Assembly (NCBI GenBank): GCA_964291485.2
Contig: OZ220224.1
Span: 1,364,001-1,428,000, forward strand
Source: Kistimonas sp964291485
GTDB taxonomy: Bacteria; Pseudomonadota; Gammaproteobacteria; Pseudomonadales; Endozoicomonadaceae
Reading direction: 5' to 3'
Length of the DNA stretch: 64,000 nucleotides
Below the pieces are notes generated by a model that worked only from the letters and a program-made list of their open reading frames with translations, searched no databases and was not told where the DNA came from. Shown piece after piece: positions 9,703 to 18,834 of this stretch; positions within the stretch are counted from its first letter, which is position 1; every line of letters begins with the position of its first letter. A program made the translations under genes and the position numbers.

Positions 9703-10011
9703 TCAGTGCGAGCCAGCTCCCTGCATACGGTCAAGGTTTTTCTCTTTGTGTTTGAGAATCTGGCGGTCAAGCTTATCGGCCAGAAGATCAATGGCAGCAT
9801 ACATATCCTCATGCTCGGCGGAGGCTGCGATATCCGCGCCGCGTATGTGGAGGGTCGCTTCTGCAAGCTGTCTGACTTTTTCCACGCTCAGCGTAACCTG
9901 GATATTGGTTATGCTATCGCAGTGTTCAGCGAGCTTGTTTAGTTTTTTGGTAACATACTCGCGGAGGGACTCGGTAACTTCGACATGATGTCCGCTGATG
10001 TTAACTTGCAT
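9703..10011 (-). CDS. hpf: Short-form ribosome hibernation promoting factor HPF
   Basis: A 102-residue protein of the YfiA/HPF family, beginning MQVNISGHHVEVTESLREYV. There is no C-terminal extension, so it is the short form that works with RMF to make 100S ribosome dimers in stationary phase. It lies between rpoN and ptsN, its standard position. The 175 bases upstream towards rpoN hold no gene and could carry a separate promoter. Confidence 0.95.
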   Translation of the reverse strand: MQVNISGHHVEVTESLREYVTKKLNKLAEHCDSITNIQVTLSVEKVRQLAEATLHIRGADIAASAEHEDMYAAIDLLADKLDRQILKHKEKNLDRMQGAGSH

Positions 10012-10186
10012 GCGTTACTCTCCTGATCACAGGTTCGCTCACATCCGATTCGCACTCCGTCCGAACCGGGCTGACGGCTGTAGTGTACCATTGCTCAGGG
10101 GCGATCGTCTTGGGTTTTTGCGACCTATTTACCGGAATCCGCGTATGCCCATACGTGCCGTTTCCGATCATTAGCCACAGCGTAGA

Positions 10187-11686
10187 CTACACCAGCCGTT
10201 TTCGTTCATTGGATGGCGGAATCATGATGGATTCACGGTACTTGGCGATGGTTCGCCGCGCCACCTGAATACCCTGTTCCGCCAGCAGTGCGGCAATTTT
10301 GTTATCGCTCAGGGGTTTTCTCGGGTTTTCCTGGGAGACCAGCTTCTTGATCAGTGCCCGAATGGCGGTAGAAGAACACTCTCCCCCGGATGCCGTGCTG
10401 ACATGGCTGGAGAAGAAATATTTCAGTTCAAAAATGCCCCGGGGGGTATGCATATATTTCTGGGTGGTGACACGGGAAATGGTGGATTCATGCATCTCCA
10501 CGCTTTCGGCAATATCGTGCAGCACCAGGGGTTTCATGGCTTCCTCGCCATAGTCGAAAAAACCGCGCTGGTAGTCGACAATGCGGGTGGCTACCTTGAG
10601 CAGGGTTTCACTGCGGCTCTGTAGGCTTTTGATAAACCAGCGGGCTTCCTGAAGCTGGTTTTTCAGGTACGTGTTATCGCTGCTGTTGTCCGCCCGGCGG
10701 ATCAGTGAGGAGTAGCCGGTATTGATGCGCAGACGTGGTGATGCATCAGGATTCAGTTCAACGACCCACTCGCCCTGCTTCTTGCTGACCAGTACATCCG
10801 GAATGACATATTCTGCTTCGCTGGTTTCAAGGCTGCTGCCGGGCTTCGGGTTCAGGGTTTGGATCAGTTCAATGGCCGCTTTCAGCTCGGGCTCCTTGAG
10901 CTTTGCCTTGCGCATAATGGTGGTGTAATCACGACTGCCCAGGCGATCCAGGTGCTGATCAACCACCTGCCTGGCGGCAAGTAGTGCGGGTTCTTTCTGA
11001 GTGTCAGGGCCGTTCAGCTGTATCAGCAGGCATTCACGCAGATCCCTGCAGGCGACACCGATCGGGTCAAACTGCTGGATGCGCCGCAGCATGACCTCGA
11101 CCTCATCAAGCTCGAGTTCCAACGCCGGATCCATACCCTCAAGGATATCGTCCAATGAGCAGGTTAAATAGCCGTCGTCATTGATTGCGTCAATAATCGC
11201 CATGCCGATCAGGCGATCGGTGTCGCTCATTGGGGTCAGGTTGAGTTGCCACTCAAGATGATCCTGCAGGGAGTCGGGGGCACTGCTGCGGCTGGTGAAA
11301 TCGTCGTCAGAGCGTTCGCCCTGGGAGCTGGATGAGGATTGGTAGATATCGTCCCAGCCGCTGTCCACGGGCAGATCGGTCGGGATCTGATCGCTCCATT
11401 CTTCCTGGGATTCCGAGTCTTCTGAGGGTTTTTCCGTTTTTTCGCCCGCTGCAAAGTCGGTCAGGCCGGTTTCACTGCCGGCATCGCTGTCCTGCGTTGC
11501 TGCGTCATCGGCTGAACTGTTTTCAGGAGCGCTTTCCTCCTGTTCAAGCAGCGGGTTGCTCTCAATGGCCTGCTGGATCTCCTGTTGCAGATCCAGCGTT
11601 GACAGCTGCAACAGCCGGATGGCCTGCTGCAGTTGAGGGGTCATGGTCAGTTGCTGGCCAATCTTGAGTTCCAGTGATGGCTTCAT
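10187..11686 (-). CDS. rpoN: RNA polymerase sigma-54 factor RpoN
   Basis: A 499-residue sigma-54. The order is a glutamine-rich region I (about 8-47, LTMTPQLQQAIRLLQLSTLD), an acidic linker (about 50-120), the core-binding domain, and the DNA-binding domain ending in the RpoN box ARRTIAKYRE near residue 480, which reads the -24 element. The acidic linker is longer than in E. coli (477 aa total). Sigma-54 needs AAA+ activators and drives nitrogen, motility and often T6SS genes; I saw no convincing -24/-12 site upstream of the T6SS genes in this window. Confidence 0.97.
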   Translation of the reverse strand: MKPSLELKIGQQLTMTPQLQQAIRLLQLSTLDLQQEIQQAIESNPLLEQEESAPENSSADDAATQDSDAGSETGLTDFAAGEKTEKPSEDSESQEEWSDQIPTDLPVDSGWDDIYQSSSSSQGERSDDDFTSRSSAPDSLQDHLEWQLNLTPMSDTDRLIGMAIIDAINDDGYLTCSLDDILEGMDPALELELDEVEVMLRRIQQFDPIGVACRDLRECLLIQLNGPDTQKEPALLAARQVVDQHLDRLGSRDYTTIMRKAKLKEPELKAAIELIQTLNPKPGSSLETSEAEYVIPDVLVSKKQGEWVVELNPDASPRLRINTGYSSLIRRADNSSDNTYLKNQLQEARWFIKSLQSRSETLLKVATRIVDYQRGFFDYGEEAMKPLVLHDIAESVEMHESTISRVTTQKYMHTPRGIFELKYFFSSHVSTASGGECSSTAIRALIKKLVSQENPRKPLSDNKIAALLAEQGIQVARRTIAKYRESIMIPPSNERKRLV

Positions 11687-11847
11687 GACTCTACCGGTCC
11701 TGGTTGCACTACATCTGATTCACGGTTGTCGTTCTTGCTCATCCCTGAGAGCTTGGCAGGTGCCTGTTAGCACCTGCGGCTATTCAGTCTGTTGCGACAG
11801 TAATCGCTTTCGCGACGGTATAGTACATGGCTGGATCGGATTTTGCA

Positions 11848-12573
11848 TCAGATACGGAAGTGTTCTCCGAGATAGACGTCGCGAACCTTCTGGTTGGCCA
11901 TGATGGTGTGGCTGTCACCTTCGGCGATAATATGGCCTTCGCTGACAATATAGGCGTGTTCGCAGATATCCAGCGTTTCGCGCACATTGTGGTCGGTAAT
12001 AAGGACGCCAATGCCGCGATTCTTCAGGTGCTGGATAATCTGCTTGATATCATTGACCGAGATAGGGTCAACGCCGGCGAAGGGTTCATCCAGTAGAATG
12101 AAAGAGGGCTCCGTTGCCAGAGAGCGGGCAATTTCAACCCGGCGTCGTTCACCGCCGGACAGACTCATGCCTGCGCTGTCACGAATATGCTGGATATTGA
12201 ACTCTTCCAGCAATTGTTCCTGCTTCTCAATACGCTGCGCCTTGGTCAGGTCTTTGCGGGTTTCAAGGATGGCCATCAGGTTATCCGCTACGCTGAGTTT
12301 GCGGAAGATGGAAGCCTCCTGTGGCAGGTAGCCAATGCCCGCGCGGGCGCGACCGTGCATGGGCAGCGGTGTGATGTCCTTGTTATCAATCCGGATCTGG
12401 CCGCCATCGGCGTGCACCAATCCGACAATCATATAAAAACAGGTCGTTTTGCCGGCACCGTTAGGGCCGAGCAGTCCGACAATCTGCCCACTCTCAATAC
12501 TGACAGAGACATCCCTGACGACCTGGCGGCCACCGTACTGTTTTCTGAGGTTGCAGGCTTTAAGCTGAGACAT
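11848..12573 (-). CDS. lptB: LptB, LPS export ABC transporter ATPase
   Basis: A 241-residue ABC ATPase with Walker A GPNGAGKTT, signature LSGGERRRVEIA and Walker B FILLDEPFAGVDP. I start it at the ATG at 12573 (MSQLKACNLRKQYGG), since upstream codons in frame have no family similarity and run through an intercistronic hairpin. LptB dimers power LptFG in extracting LPS from the inner membrane. The gene follows lptC and lptA on the minus strand and precedes rpoN, the standard order. Confidence 0.96.
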   Translation of the reverse strand: MSQLKACNLRKQYGGRQVVRDVSVSIESGQIVGLLGPNGAGKTTCFYMIVGLVHADGGQIRIDNKDITPLPMHGRARAGIGYLPQEASIFRKLSVADNLMAILETRKDLTKAQRIEKQEQLLEEFNIQHIRDSAGMSLSGGERRRVEIARSLATEPSFILLDEPFAGVDPISVNDIKQIIQHLKNRGIGVLITDHNVRETLDICEHAYIVSEGHIIAEGDSHTIMANQKVRDVYLGEHFRI

Positions 12574-12617
12574 GCTGTCGTTTAACCGCTGTACATCGAA
12601 ACTCGTTGGAACGGTGA

Positions 12618-12640
12618 TGGCCGCCCTGTGAGAGCGGCCA
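12618..12640. other. Intercistronic hairpin between lptA and lptB
   Basis: A perfect 7-bp GC-rich stem (12618-12624 with 12634-12640, 9-base loop) in the 85-base gap between lptA and lptB. No T-run follows in either direction, so it is more likely an mRNA-stability or attenuating structure than a terminator. Confidence 0.4.
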
Positions 12641-12658
12641 CCCCTGGAAAGGGTCGGC

Positions 12659-13168
12659 TTACTGGCGAGGCTGGATAACCATCTCGACCCGTTTGCCCTG
12701 GTTGGCGCCATCAGCTTTTGCGTTGACGACCTGGGCCTGTTTGTCGTACTCGATCATGTCACCGGTAAAAGTGTCGCCTTTTTGTTCAAGCCGGGCCTGC
12801 TTGATCAGCTCAACCTTTTCATGATCCAGGTAATATTTGATGGTTTTGCCCCAGGCTTTGAGGAGGCCTTTCTCGCTATTTTGCTCTTCCTCAAAATAGG
12901 CCTGTTTCTTCTTGCCTTCGGAGACCACTTTCTGAATCTGGCGATCCTTTGAGTAGATGGTGACAATGTCCCCGGTCAGCTTGGTGGTGCCCTGGGTCAT
13001 GATGACATTGCCACGGTAGATGGAAATGCCTTTTTTGTCGTCTATGTCAGCGGAATCCGAAGAGATATGGATCGGTTTTTCCCGATCGCTGGGCAAAGCC
13101 TGTGCAGAGGTTGCACTGAACAGTGCCATGGCGGCAACAAGTGAAAGTGTGAGTTTAGCGTGATTCAT
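12659..13168 (-). CDS. lptA: LptA, periplasmic LPS bridge protein
   Basis: A 169-residue OstA-like protein with a clear signal peptide: positive N-terminus, hydrophobic core, and likely cleavage after Ala24 in SAQA-LPSD. The mature part is a beta-jellyroll of the LptA/OstA family, starting with REKPIHISSDSADID. LptA monomers stack into the periplasmic bridge that carries LPS from LptC to LptD. The start overlaps the end of lptC by 14 bases. Confidence 0.95.
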   Translation of the reverse strand: MNHAKLTLSLVAAMALFSATSAQALPSDREKPIHISSDSADIDDKKGISIYRGNVIMTQGTTKLTGDIVTIYSKDRQIQKVVSEGKKKQAYFEEEQNSEKGLLKAWGKTIKYYLDHEKVELIKQARLEQKGDTFTGDMIEYDKQAQVVNAKADGANQGKRVEMVIQPRQ

Positions 13169-13724
13169 GTACGCCCCTGACCCTGGACTTCAACTGGATA
13201 AAATCCCGTTTATAAAACGCTTTCATACCATTGGCTTTCATCACCCCGCTGGGGCTGATGATGGTGACCGGCCGGTTGGTATCGGCAAAATCCTGACCAG
13301 AGTATATGGTCAGAAAGTCTGTGTCCATGCGCAGCTTTTGGGTGTCACCCTCCATCTGGGTCATGACAACGTTCTTCTTCAGCTCTACGGTTTCGCCATC
13401 GGGGAGGATGCGGCCGGTGTCCGCGACCGTGTGCCAGGGCGCAGCGTTTTCGCTGTAGCTCCAGAGATCCGGGCTGGCCAGTAGCGTGATTTCATTGTGT
13501 GGAAAGTGACTGATGCTGTCAGCGGTCAGGTCCGATTTCAGTTGTCCTTTCTCATCGAATTCGCGGATATGCGCATTGTAGGAAAAGAAATCCGGCACCT
13601 TGATCTCGGTGGTGGCCTCGGCTGGCTGGCGGGAAACCTTGAGGTCAGTTTCGTAGGCCCAGTAACCCATGCCGACCGCGAGGACGACAATGGCGGCTAT
13701 CAATAGAATCTGGCGTAGTGGCAT
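13155..13724 (-). CDS. lptC: LptC, inner-membrane-anchored LPS transport protein
   Basis: A 189-residue bitopic protein with one N-terminal membrane segment (about 5-24) and a periplasmic jellyroll. It receives LPS from the LptBFG transporter and hands it to LptA. It lies 39 bases downstream of kdsC and overlaps lptA by 14 bases, as in the usual kdsC-lptC-lptA-lptB operon. Sequence divergence is typical of LptC, so context supports the call as much as sequence. Confidence 0.93.
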   Translation of the reverse strand: MPLRQILLIAAIVVLAVGMGYWAYETDLKVSRQPAEATTEIKVPDFFSYNAHIREFDEKGQLKSDLTADSISHFPHNEITLLASPDLWSYSENAAPWHTVADTGRILPDGETVELKKNVVMTQMEGDTQKLRMDTDFLTIYSGQDFADTNRPVTIISPSGVMKANGMKAFYKRDFIQLKSRVRGVHESR

Positions 13725-13763
13725 ATAACGTCCTTAACCCGCAGGCAACGTATCCCTGATGAT

Positions 13764-14288
13764 TCAGAGATACGCGGCCTGTGCAGCTTCCAGGGTGCCC
13801 TGGGCCGCCATGATCAGCTCACAGAATTCCCGTGCAGCGCCACGGCCACCTTTCAGTTGGGTGACACCGTCGGCATGTTGCTTGACGAAGTCGTGGGCAT
13901 TGGCAACCGCCATCCCCAGTCCGGCCCGGCGGATCGCTGCAAGGTCTGGCAGGTCGTCGCCCAGGTAAGCGACCTGCTCAAAGGACAGGCCAAGCGCTTC
14001 CAATATGCCGGTCAGCACGGTGAGTTTATCTTCACGCCCCTGTACAAGGTGTGCAATGCCAAGGTCACGGGCGCGCTTTTCTACAAGTGGTGAGCTGCGA
14101 CCGGTAATAATGGCAGTTTCAACACCGCTGTTTTGCAGCAGCTTGATGCCCAGGCCGTCGAGAATATTGAAAGCCTTGATTTCTTCACCGTCAGACGTGA
14201 AATAAAGGCGGCCATCGGACAGAACGCCGTCCACATCAAAAACGGCCAGCTTTACGTTGCGTGCTTTTTCGTGCAGTGCGGCATTCAT
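13764..14288 (-). CDS. kdsC: KdsC, Kdo-8-phosphate phosphatase
   Basis: A 174-residue HAD-superfamily phosphatase of the tetrameric, cap-less C0 class. The nucleophile motif is FDVDGVLSDGRLYF near residue 16 and the later motif GDDLPDLAAI near residue 118. It removes phosphate from Kdo-8-phosphate, the third step of Kdo synthesis for the LPS inner core. It abuts kdsD with no spacing. Confidence 0.95.
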   Translation of the reverse strand: MNAALHEKARNVKLAVFDVDGVLSDGRLYFTSDGEEIKAFNILDGLGIKLLQNSGVETAIITGRSSPLVEKRARDLGIAHLVQGREDKLTVLTGILEALGLSFEQVAYLGDDLPDLAAIRRAGLGMAVANAHDFVKQHADGVTQLKGGRGAAREFCELIMAAQGTLEAAQAAYL

Positions 14289-15320
14289 TCAGACAACTCC
14301 GGCCTTGAGCAGGTCATGCATATTAATAGCGCCAATGGCGTGATTGTCTTCATTCACGCAAATGAGGGCGTTGATTTTGTATTCATCCATGATATGCAGA
14401 GCTTCGGCTGCAAGGATATTGTCCCGAACGGTTTTGCAGTTGCGGGTCATGACATCATCAATCACGCTGTTGCGTGGATCGATGTTTTGATCCAGTGTCC
14501 GGCGCAGATCGCCATCAGTGAATACGCCGGTGACTTGCTGTTTTTCATCGCAGACTGCGGTGATGCCCAGGCCTTTGCCGGTAATTTCCAATAGTGCCTG
14601 ACCGAGGGGGGTTCCCTCCCTGACCATCGGGATGCGATCGCCGGTGTGCATGATGTCAGAGACTTTCAGCAGCAGGCGGCGGCCCAGGCTGCCGCCGGGA
14701 TGGGAAAAGGCAAAGTCTTCTGCGGTGAAGCCGCGGGCTTCCAGCAGGGAAATCGCCAGAGCATCACCCATGACCAGTGTCGCGGTGGTGCTGGAGGTGG
14801 GAGCCAGGTCCAGGGGGCAGGCTTCTTTTTCGACACTGACATCCAGGTGGACGTCAGATGCGCGTGCCAGCGTGGAGTTATTGTTGCCTGTCATGCTGAT
14901 CAATGGAATGCCCAGTCGCTTCAGCAGCGGGATCAGGGTGACGACTTCACTGGTATTGCCGGAGTTGGACAGGGCCAGCACGATGTCGTTGCCGGTGATC
15001 ATGCCCATATCACCATGGCTGGCTTCTGCCGGGTGCACAAAGAATGAAGGGGTGCCGGTGCTGGCCAGGGTGGCAGCAATTTTGCGGCCGATATGGCCAG
15101 ATTTGCCCATGCCCACCACAATAACGCGGCCGGTACAGGCCAGTATGCACTGACAGGCATCGGCAAAATGGTTATCGATACGGTTATGCATAGCATCAAC
15201 CGCCTTGCGTTCAAGGTCTACGGTGCGTCGGCCTGACGCGATAAAAGCTTCCGGATTGGTCATTGCAGCTCGGTCAGATAATGATTCAGTGGTCGCTGTG
15301 ATGTCTGGGTGCGTGTCCAT
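14289..15320 (-). CDS. kdsD: KdsD, arabinose-5-phosphate isomerase
   Basis: A 343-residue enzyme with an N-terminal SIS domain (about 60-190, with GMGKSGHIGRKIAATLASTG and HPAEASHGDMGMI) and two C-terminal CBS domains (about 220-340). It interconverts ribulose-5-phosphate and arabinose-5-phosphate, the first committed step to Kdo. The first ATG has a GAG-type ribosome site eight to nine bases upstream; an internal Met20 is an alternative start. The ~20-residue N-terminal extension is poorly conserved. It lies six bases after caxA. Confidence 0.95.
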   Translation of the reverse strand: MDTHPDITATTESLSDRAAMTNPEAFIASGRRTVDLERKAVDAMHNRIDNHFADACQCILACTGRVIVVGMGKSGHIGRKIAATLASTGTPSFFVHPAEASHGDMGMITGNDIVLALSNSGNTSEVVTLIPLLKRLGIPLISMTGNNNSTLARASDVHLDVSVEKEACPLDLAPTSSTTATLVMGDALAISLLEARGFTAEDFAFSHPGGSLGRRLLLKVSDIMHTGDRIPMVREGTPLGQALLEITGKGLGITAVCDEKQQVTGVFTDGDLRRTLDQNIDPRNSVIDDVMTRNCKTVRDNILAAEALHIMDEYKINALICVNEDNHAIGAINMHDLLKAGVV

Positions 15321-15326
15321 GGCGTA

Positions 15327-16292
15327 TCAACTCTGAAGATACAGCAGCAGGGTATAGCCTAGATAGCAGGCTGCCAGCAGTATGCCCGCGCCCCGTCCGA
15401 TTCTCTGGCGTTTGCGACCGGCCAGTGCCAGGATCAATAGCAGCGCCGTGATGGCCGTCATGGCTGGCACGTCACGCTGGAATGCGGCCGGATCAATAGT
15501 AGCCGGTGCAACGATTCCGGGCACCGCCATTACGGCCAGCAGGTTGAAAATGTTGGAGCCTACAATATTTCCCAGCGCAATGTCATGGTGTTTTTTCAGG
15601 GCGCTGACCACGGAGGCGGCCAGTTCCGGCAGGCTGGTGCCGATGGCAACAATGGTCAGGCCGATGACCAGTTCACTGATGCCCAGTGCCCGGGCGATTT
15701 CCGTTGCCCCCCAAACCAGCAGGCGGGAGCTGGCTACCATTACCAGCAGTCCAATGATCAGCAGGACGGTGGCTTTTGTCTGACTGATGTTCGGCAGTTC
15801 TTCTTCGGTTTCCTGGCCGGCAGTGGTTTGCAGTTTGCTGTCGGGTTGGCGTTGCCAGCGGTAGATCAGGTAAAGCGTAAAAATCAGGCCGCTGATCAAA
15901 AGTATGCCGTCCAGTCGGCCAAGCTGGTTGTCGATCAGTAGCAGGCCTGCCAGAACCGTGACAATCATCAGCAGAGGGATTTCACGGCGAACAATATCAC
16001 TCTTAACGGGCAGGGGGGCAACGATGGCAGTAATACCCAGCACCAGTCCAATGTTGGCGATGTTGGAGCCGACAGCGTTTCCAACCGCGAGATTGCCATA
16101 GCCAGACATGGCAGCCATCAGGGAAACCAGAATTTCCGGGGCAGAGGTGCCGATGGATACAATGGTCAGGCCGATCAGCATGGGTGACATGCCAAAGTTT
16201 CGGGCAGTGCCGGCTGCGCCGTTGACAAACTGGTCGGCGCTCCACATCAGGGCGATAAATCCGGCAAGGATGGCGCCAGTAGCGAGAAGCAT
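15327..16292 (-). CDS. CaxA/YrbG, sodium-calcium exchanger family antiporter
   Basis: A 321-residue inner-membrane protein with about ten membrane segments made of two inverted repeats. Each repeat carries the alpha-motif of the Na+/Ca2+ exchanger family: GNAVGSNIANIGLVLG in the first half and GNIVGSNIFNLLAVM in the second, both with P/E-rich pieces (GTSAPEILVSL, GTSLPELAASV). It is first in the minus-strand Kdo/LPS operon and divergent from mlaF, exactly as yrbG is in E. coli. Its true ion specificity is not shown by sequence. Confidence 0.93.
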   Translation of the reverse strand: MLLATGAILAGFIALMWSADQFVNGAAGTARNFGMSPMLIGLTIVSIGTSAPEILVSLMAAMSGYGNLAVGNAVGSNIANIGLVLGITAIVAPLPVKSDIVRREIPLLMIVTVLAGLLLIDNQLGRLDGILLISGLIFTLYLIYRWQRQPDSKLQTTAGQETEEELPNISQTKATVLLIIGLLVMVASSRLLVWGATEIARALGISELVIGLTIVAIGTSLPELAASVVSALKKHHDIALGNIVGSNIFNLLAVMAVPGIVAPATIDPAAFQRDVPAMTAITALLLILALAGRKRQRIGRGAGILLAACYLGYTLLLYLQS

Positions 16293-16694
16293 GGTGATTA
16301 CGTAAACCTGTCTGCTTGAAAGCGGTGGATTGTATCTGTAATCACGCGGTCTGGCACTCGGAACCGGCGAAAAACCGCAACCTTTTTACTTGTTCAGGTT
16401 TTGTTAAGGAAGTTTTGCGTAGGATAAAAGGCAGGAAAATATTCAGATGATCAGCATCGTTCATGGGAGACTTATGTCATAGTGTGAACGGTGTTACACT
16501 TTGGCGACAGGATAATGGTTGTTATAAGCTGTTGCCTTGAAATAGCAAGCTGTCGTTTCCTGTTGTGTGATCTTGTAGCCTTAACTGGCTGAATCCCAGA
16601 TTGTACTGAATCACCGTGAGCGTCTTTATCGCCTGCGGTTGGGTATGGATTGTTTCGCGTTAACCGATTCCTGGATGGAAGGTGCTATTGCTCG
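16293..16694. other. Divergent intergenic region caxA / mlaF
   Basis: 402 bases without a gene. It must hold the start sites for the minus-strand Kdo/LPS operon and the plus-strand Mla operon. The visible elements are a dyad at 16481-16500 and a sigma-70-like promoter just after it, listed separately. I see no other structure. Confidence 0.7.
16481..16528 (+). promoter_or_regulatory. Candidate sigma-70 promoter of the mla operon with an upstream dyad
   Basis: TTGGCG at 16501-16506 and TATAAG at 16523-16528 are separated by 16 bases, a reasonable -35/-10 pair pointing at mlaF about 165 bases downstream. Immediately before it, 16481-16500 is an imperfect palindrome with outer arms AGTGT/ACACT, placed like an operator or activator site. 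Both are pattern matches only. Confidence 0.4.
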
Positions 16695-17504
16695 ATGAGT
16701 GCACTGTCGGACAATTTTGTTGAAATCCGCGGACTGACCTTTCTACGTGGCGAACGAGTGATCTTCGACAACGTGGATATGGATATTCCCCGGGGAAAAG
16801 TCACCGCTGTGATGGGTCCCAGCGGTACGGGTAAAACGACTCTGTTGCGTCTGATTGGCGCTCAGCTTAAACCTGATGCCGGCAGCATCCGGGTTGACGG
16901 GCATGACCTGTTTGCCCAGGACCGGGAACGTCTGTTCCAGCTGCGTCGCCGTATGGGGATGCTGTTCCAGAGTGGCGCGCTGTTCACCGATCTGAGCGTC
17001 TTTGAAAATGTTGCCTTTCCGCTGCGTGTGCATACTAACCTGCCAGATCGCATGGTTCGGGATATTGTCCTGATGAAATTGCAGGCAGTGGGGTTGCGCG
17101 GTGCATCTCAGCTTATGCCCAGCGAATTGTCCGGTGGCATGGCGCGCCGTGTGGCACTGGCCCGTGCCATTGCACTGGACCCCGGCATGATGATGTACGA
17201 CGAACCGTTCGTCGGACAGGATCCGATTGCCATGGGGGTGCTGGTCAAGCTGGTCAGGATGCTCAATGATTCCCTCAATATGACGACGATTGTCGTGTCG
17301 CATGATCTGACGGAAACCGCCAGCATCGCCGATTACCTGTATCTGTTTGCCGATGGCCACGTCATTGGTCAGGGCACACCGGAAGAAATGATGAATTCAA
17401 ATGACCCTGATATCCGGCAGTTTATGAATGGTCTGCCTGATGGTCCGGTGCCGTTCCATTATCCCGGTGAGGACTATCTCACTGAGTTGCTGGAGGAGGG
17501 ATAA
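16695..17504 (+). CDS. mlaF: MlaF, phospholipid transport ATPase
   Basis: A 269-residue ABC ATPase with Walker A GPSGTGKTTLL, signature LSGGMARRVALARAI and Walker B MMYDEPFVGQDP. The ATG at 16695 gives MSALSDNFVEIRGL, which fits family N-termini; an in-frame TTG 15 codons earlier is less likely. MlaF powers the MlaFEDB inner-membrane complex that moves phospholipids between the inner membrane and MlaC, keeping the outer membrane asymmetric. Its stop overlaps the mlaE start by one base. Confidence 0.96.
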   Translation: MSALSDNFVEIRGLTFLRGERVIFDNVDMDIPRGKVTAVMGPSGTGKTTLLRLIGAQLKPDAGSIRVDGHDLFAQDRERLFQLRRRMGMLFQSGALFTDLSVFENVAFPLRVHTNLPDRMVRDIVLMKLQAVGLRGASQLMPSELSGGMARRVALARAIALDPGMMMYDEPFVGQDPIAMGVLVKLVRMLNDSLNMTTIVVSHDLTETASIADYLYLFADGHVIGQGTPEEMMNSNDPDIRQFMNGLPDGPVPFHYPGEDYLTELLEEG

Positions 17505-18295
17505 TGACGGGCTTTGTCGATAGTCTGGTCAGGATCGGTCGCCTTGGTCTCACTCGCATTCAGGCGATTGGCCGCGCTGGGATGATCCTGTTTCATGCCA
17601 TCCTGGGGCGTTCCCGCCACGGTTCCATGTTCCCGTTGCTGGTCAAGCAACTGTATTCCGTGGGTGTTCTGTCTCTGGTCATCATTATCGTATCCGGTTT
17701 TTTCATCGGTATGGTTCTGGGGCTACAGGGGTACAACATCCTGGTGCGTTACGGCTCTGAACAGGCGGTTGGTCAGCTGGTGGCGCTGAGTCTGGTGCGT
17801 GAGCTGGGGCCAGTGGTGACCGGGTTGCTGTTTGCCGGCCGGGCAGGTTCTGCGTTGACGGCGGAAATCGGGCTCATGAAAGCCACGGAACAGTTGTCGA
17901 GCATGGAAATGATCGGTGTGGATCCGCTTAAGCGAATCATTGCGCCGCGGTTCTGGGCCGGTTTTATCAGCATGCCGCTGCTGGCCGCCATCTTTTCCAT
18001 GGTGGGTATCATGGGTGGCGCCATGGTGGGGGTTGACTGGCTCGGTATCTATGAAGGCTCATTCTGGGCCAACATGCAGCAGGCCGTTGATTTTCGCAAT
18101 GACGTGATTGATGGAATGATAAAAAGTCTGGTGTTTGGTTTTGTCGTGACCTGGATTGCTGTATTCCAGGGCTATGACGCCGTGCCGACATCAGAAGGTA
18201 TCAGTCGGGCAACGACCCGCACGGTGGTCTACGCCTCCCTGGCTGTTCTGGGGCTTGACTTTATATTGACTGCCGTAATGTTTGGAGACCTGTAA
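17504..18295 (+). CDS. mlaE: MlaE, phospholipid transport permease
   Basis: A 263-residue permease of the MlaE family with five or six membrane segments; the conserved block PVVTGLLFAGRAGSALTAEI is at about residues 105-124. It forms the transmembrane core of MlaFEDB. A GGAGGAGGG ribosome site lies within the end of mlaF, giving coupled translation. Length is normal. Confidence 0.96.
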   Translation: MTGFVDSLVRIGRLGLTRIQAIGRAGMILFHAILGRSRHGSMFPLLVKQLYSVGVLSLVIIIVSGFFIGMVLGLQGYNILVRYGSEQAVGQLVALSLVRELGPVVTGLLFAGRAGSALTAEIGLMKATEQLSSMEMIGVDPLKRIIAPRFWAGFISMPLLAAIFSMVGIMGGAMVGVDWLGIYEGSFWANMQQAVDFRNDVIDGMIKSLVFGFVVTWIAVFQGYDAVPTSEGISRATTRTVVYASLAVLGLDFILTAVMFGDL

Positions 18296-18298
18296 GCG

Positions 18299-18784
18299 AT
18301 GCGGATGCGAACGATAGAAATTGGTGTCGGCGCCTTTATTCTGGCGGGCGTGTTTGCGCTTGTCCTGCTGGCGTTGAAAGTCAGCGGCCTGTCACTCAGT
18401 GGTAACTCACAGACTTATCAGCTTCATGCGGAGTTCGATAATATCGGTTCACTGACACATCGGGCAAAGGTGTCCATGGCGGGTGTCACGATTGGTCGTG
18501 TGGTGGGTATCGAGCTGAACAAGAAAACCTATATGGCGCGCGTTACCATGGCCATCGACAGTGATGTCGATAATATTCCCGTTGACAGCACGGCGGCCAT
18601 CGAGACTGCCGGCCTTTTGGGTGAGAAATACATCGGTATCAGTATCGGTGGTGCGGCAGAGTTCCTGCGACCAGGGGAGCGGATTGATGATACCCAGTCT
18701 GCGATTGTGCTTGAGGACCTGATTGGTAAATTCATGCTGGGTGCTGTCGGCAAGGACGGCACGGCCAGTGATGATGCGTTTTGA
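18299..18784 (+). CDS. mlaD: MlaD, MCE-domain phospholipid-binding protein
   Basis: A 161-residue protein with one N-terminal membrane anchor (about 8-28) followed by an MCE domain (about 40-118, including LLGEKYIGISIGG). MlaD hexamers form the hydrophobic channel above MlaE in the periplasm. The gene begins three bases after the mlaE stop. It ends in a short acidic tail. Confidence 0.95.
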   Translation: MRMRTIEIGVGAFILAGVFALVLLALKVSGLSLSGNSQTYQLHAEFDNIGSLTHRAKVSMAGVTIGRVVGIELNKKTYMARVTMAIDSDVDNIPVDSTAAIETAGLLGEKYIGISIGGAAEFLRPGERIDDTQSAIVLEDLIGKFMLGAVGKDGTASDDAF

Positions 18785-18834
18785 CCTAACGACGATAGAC
18801 TTTAATTAACGTGTGATCTTGACGGTTGCCAACC

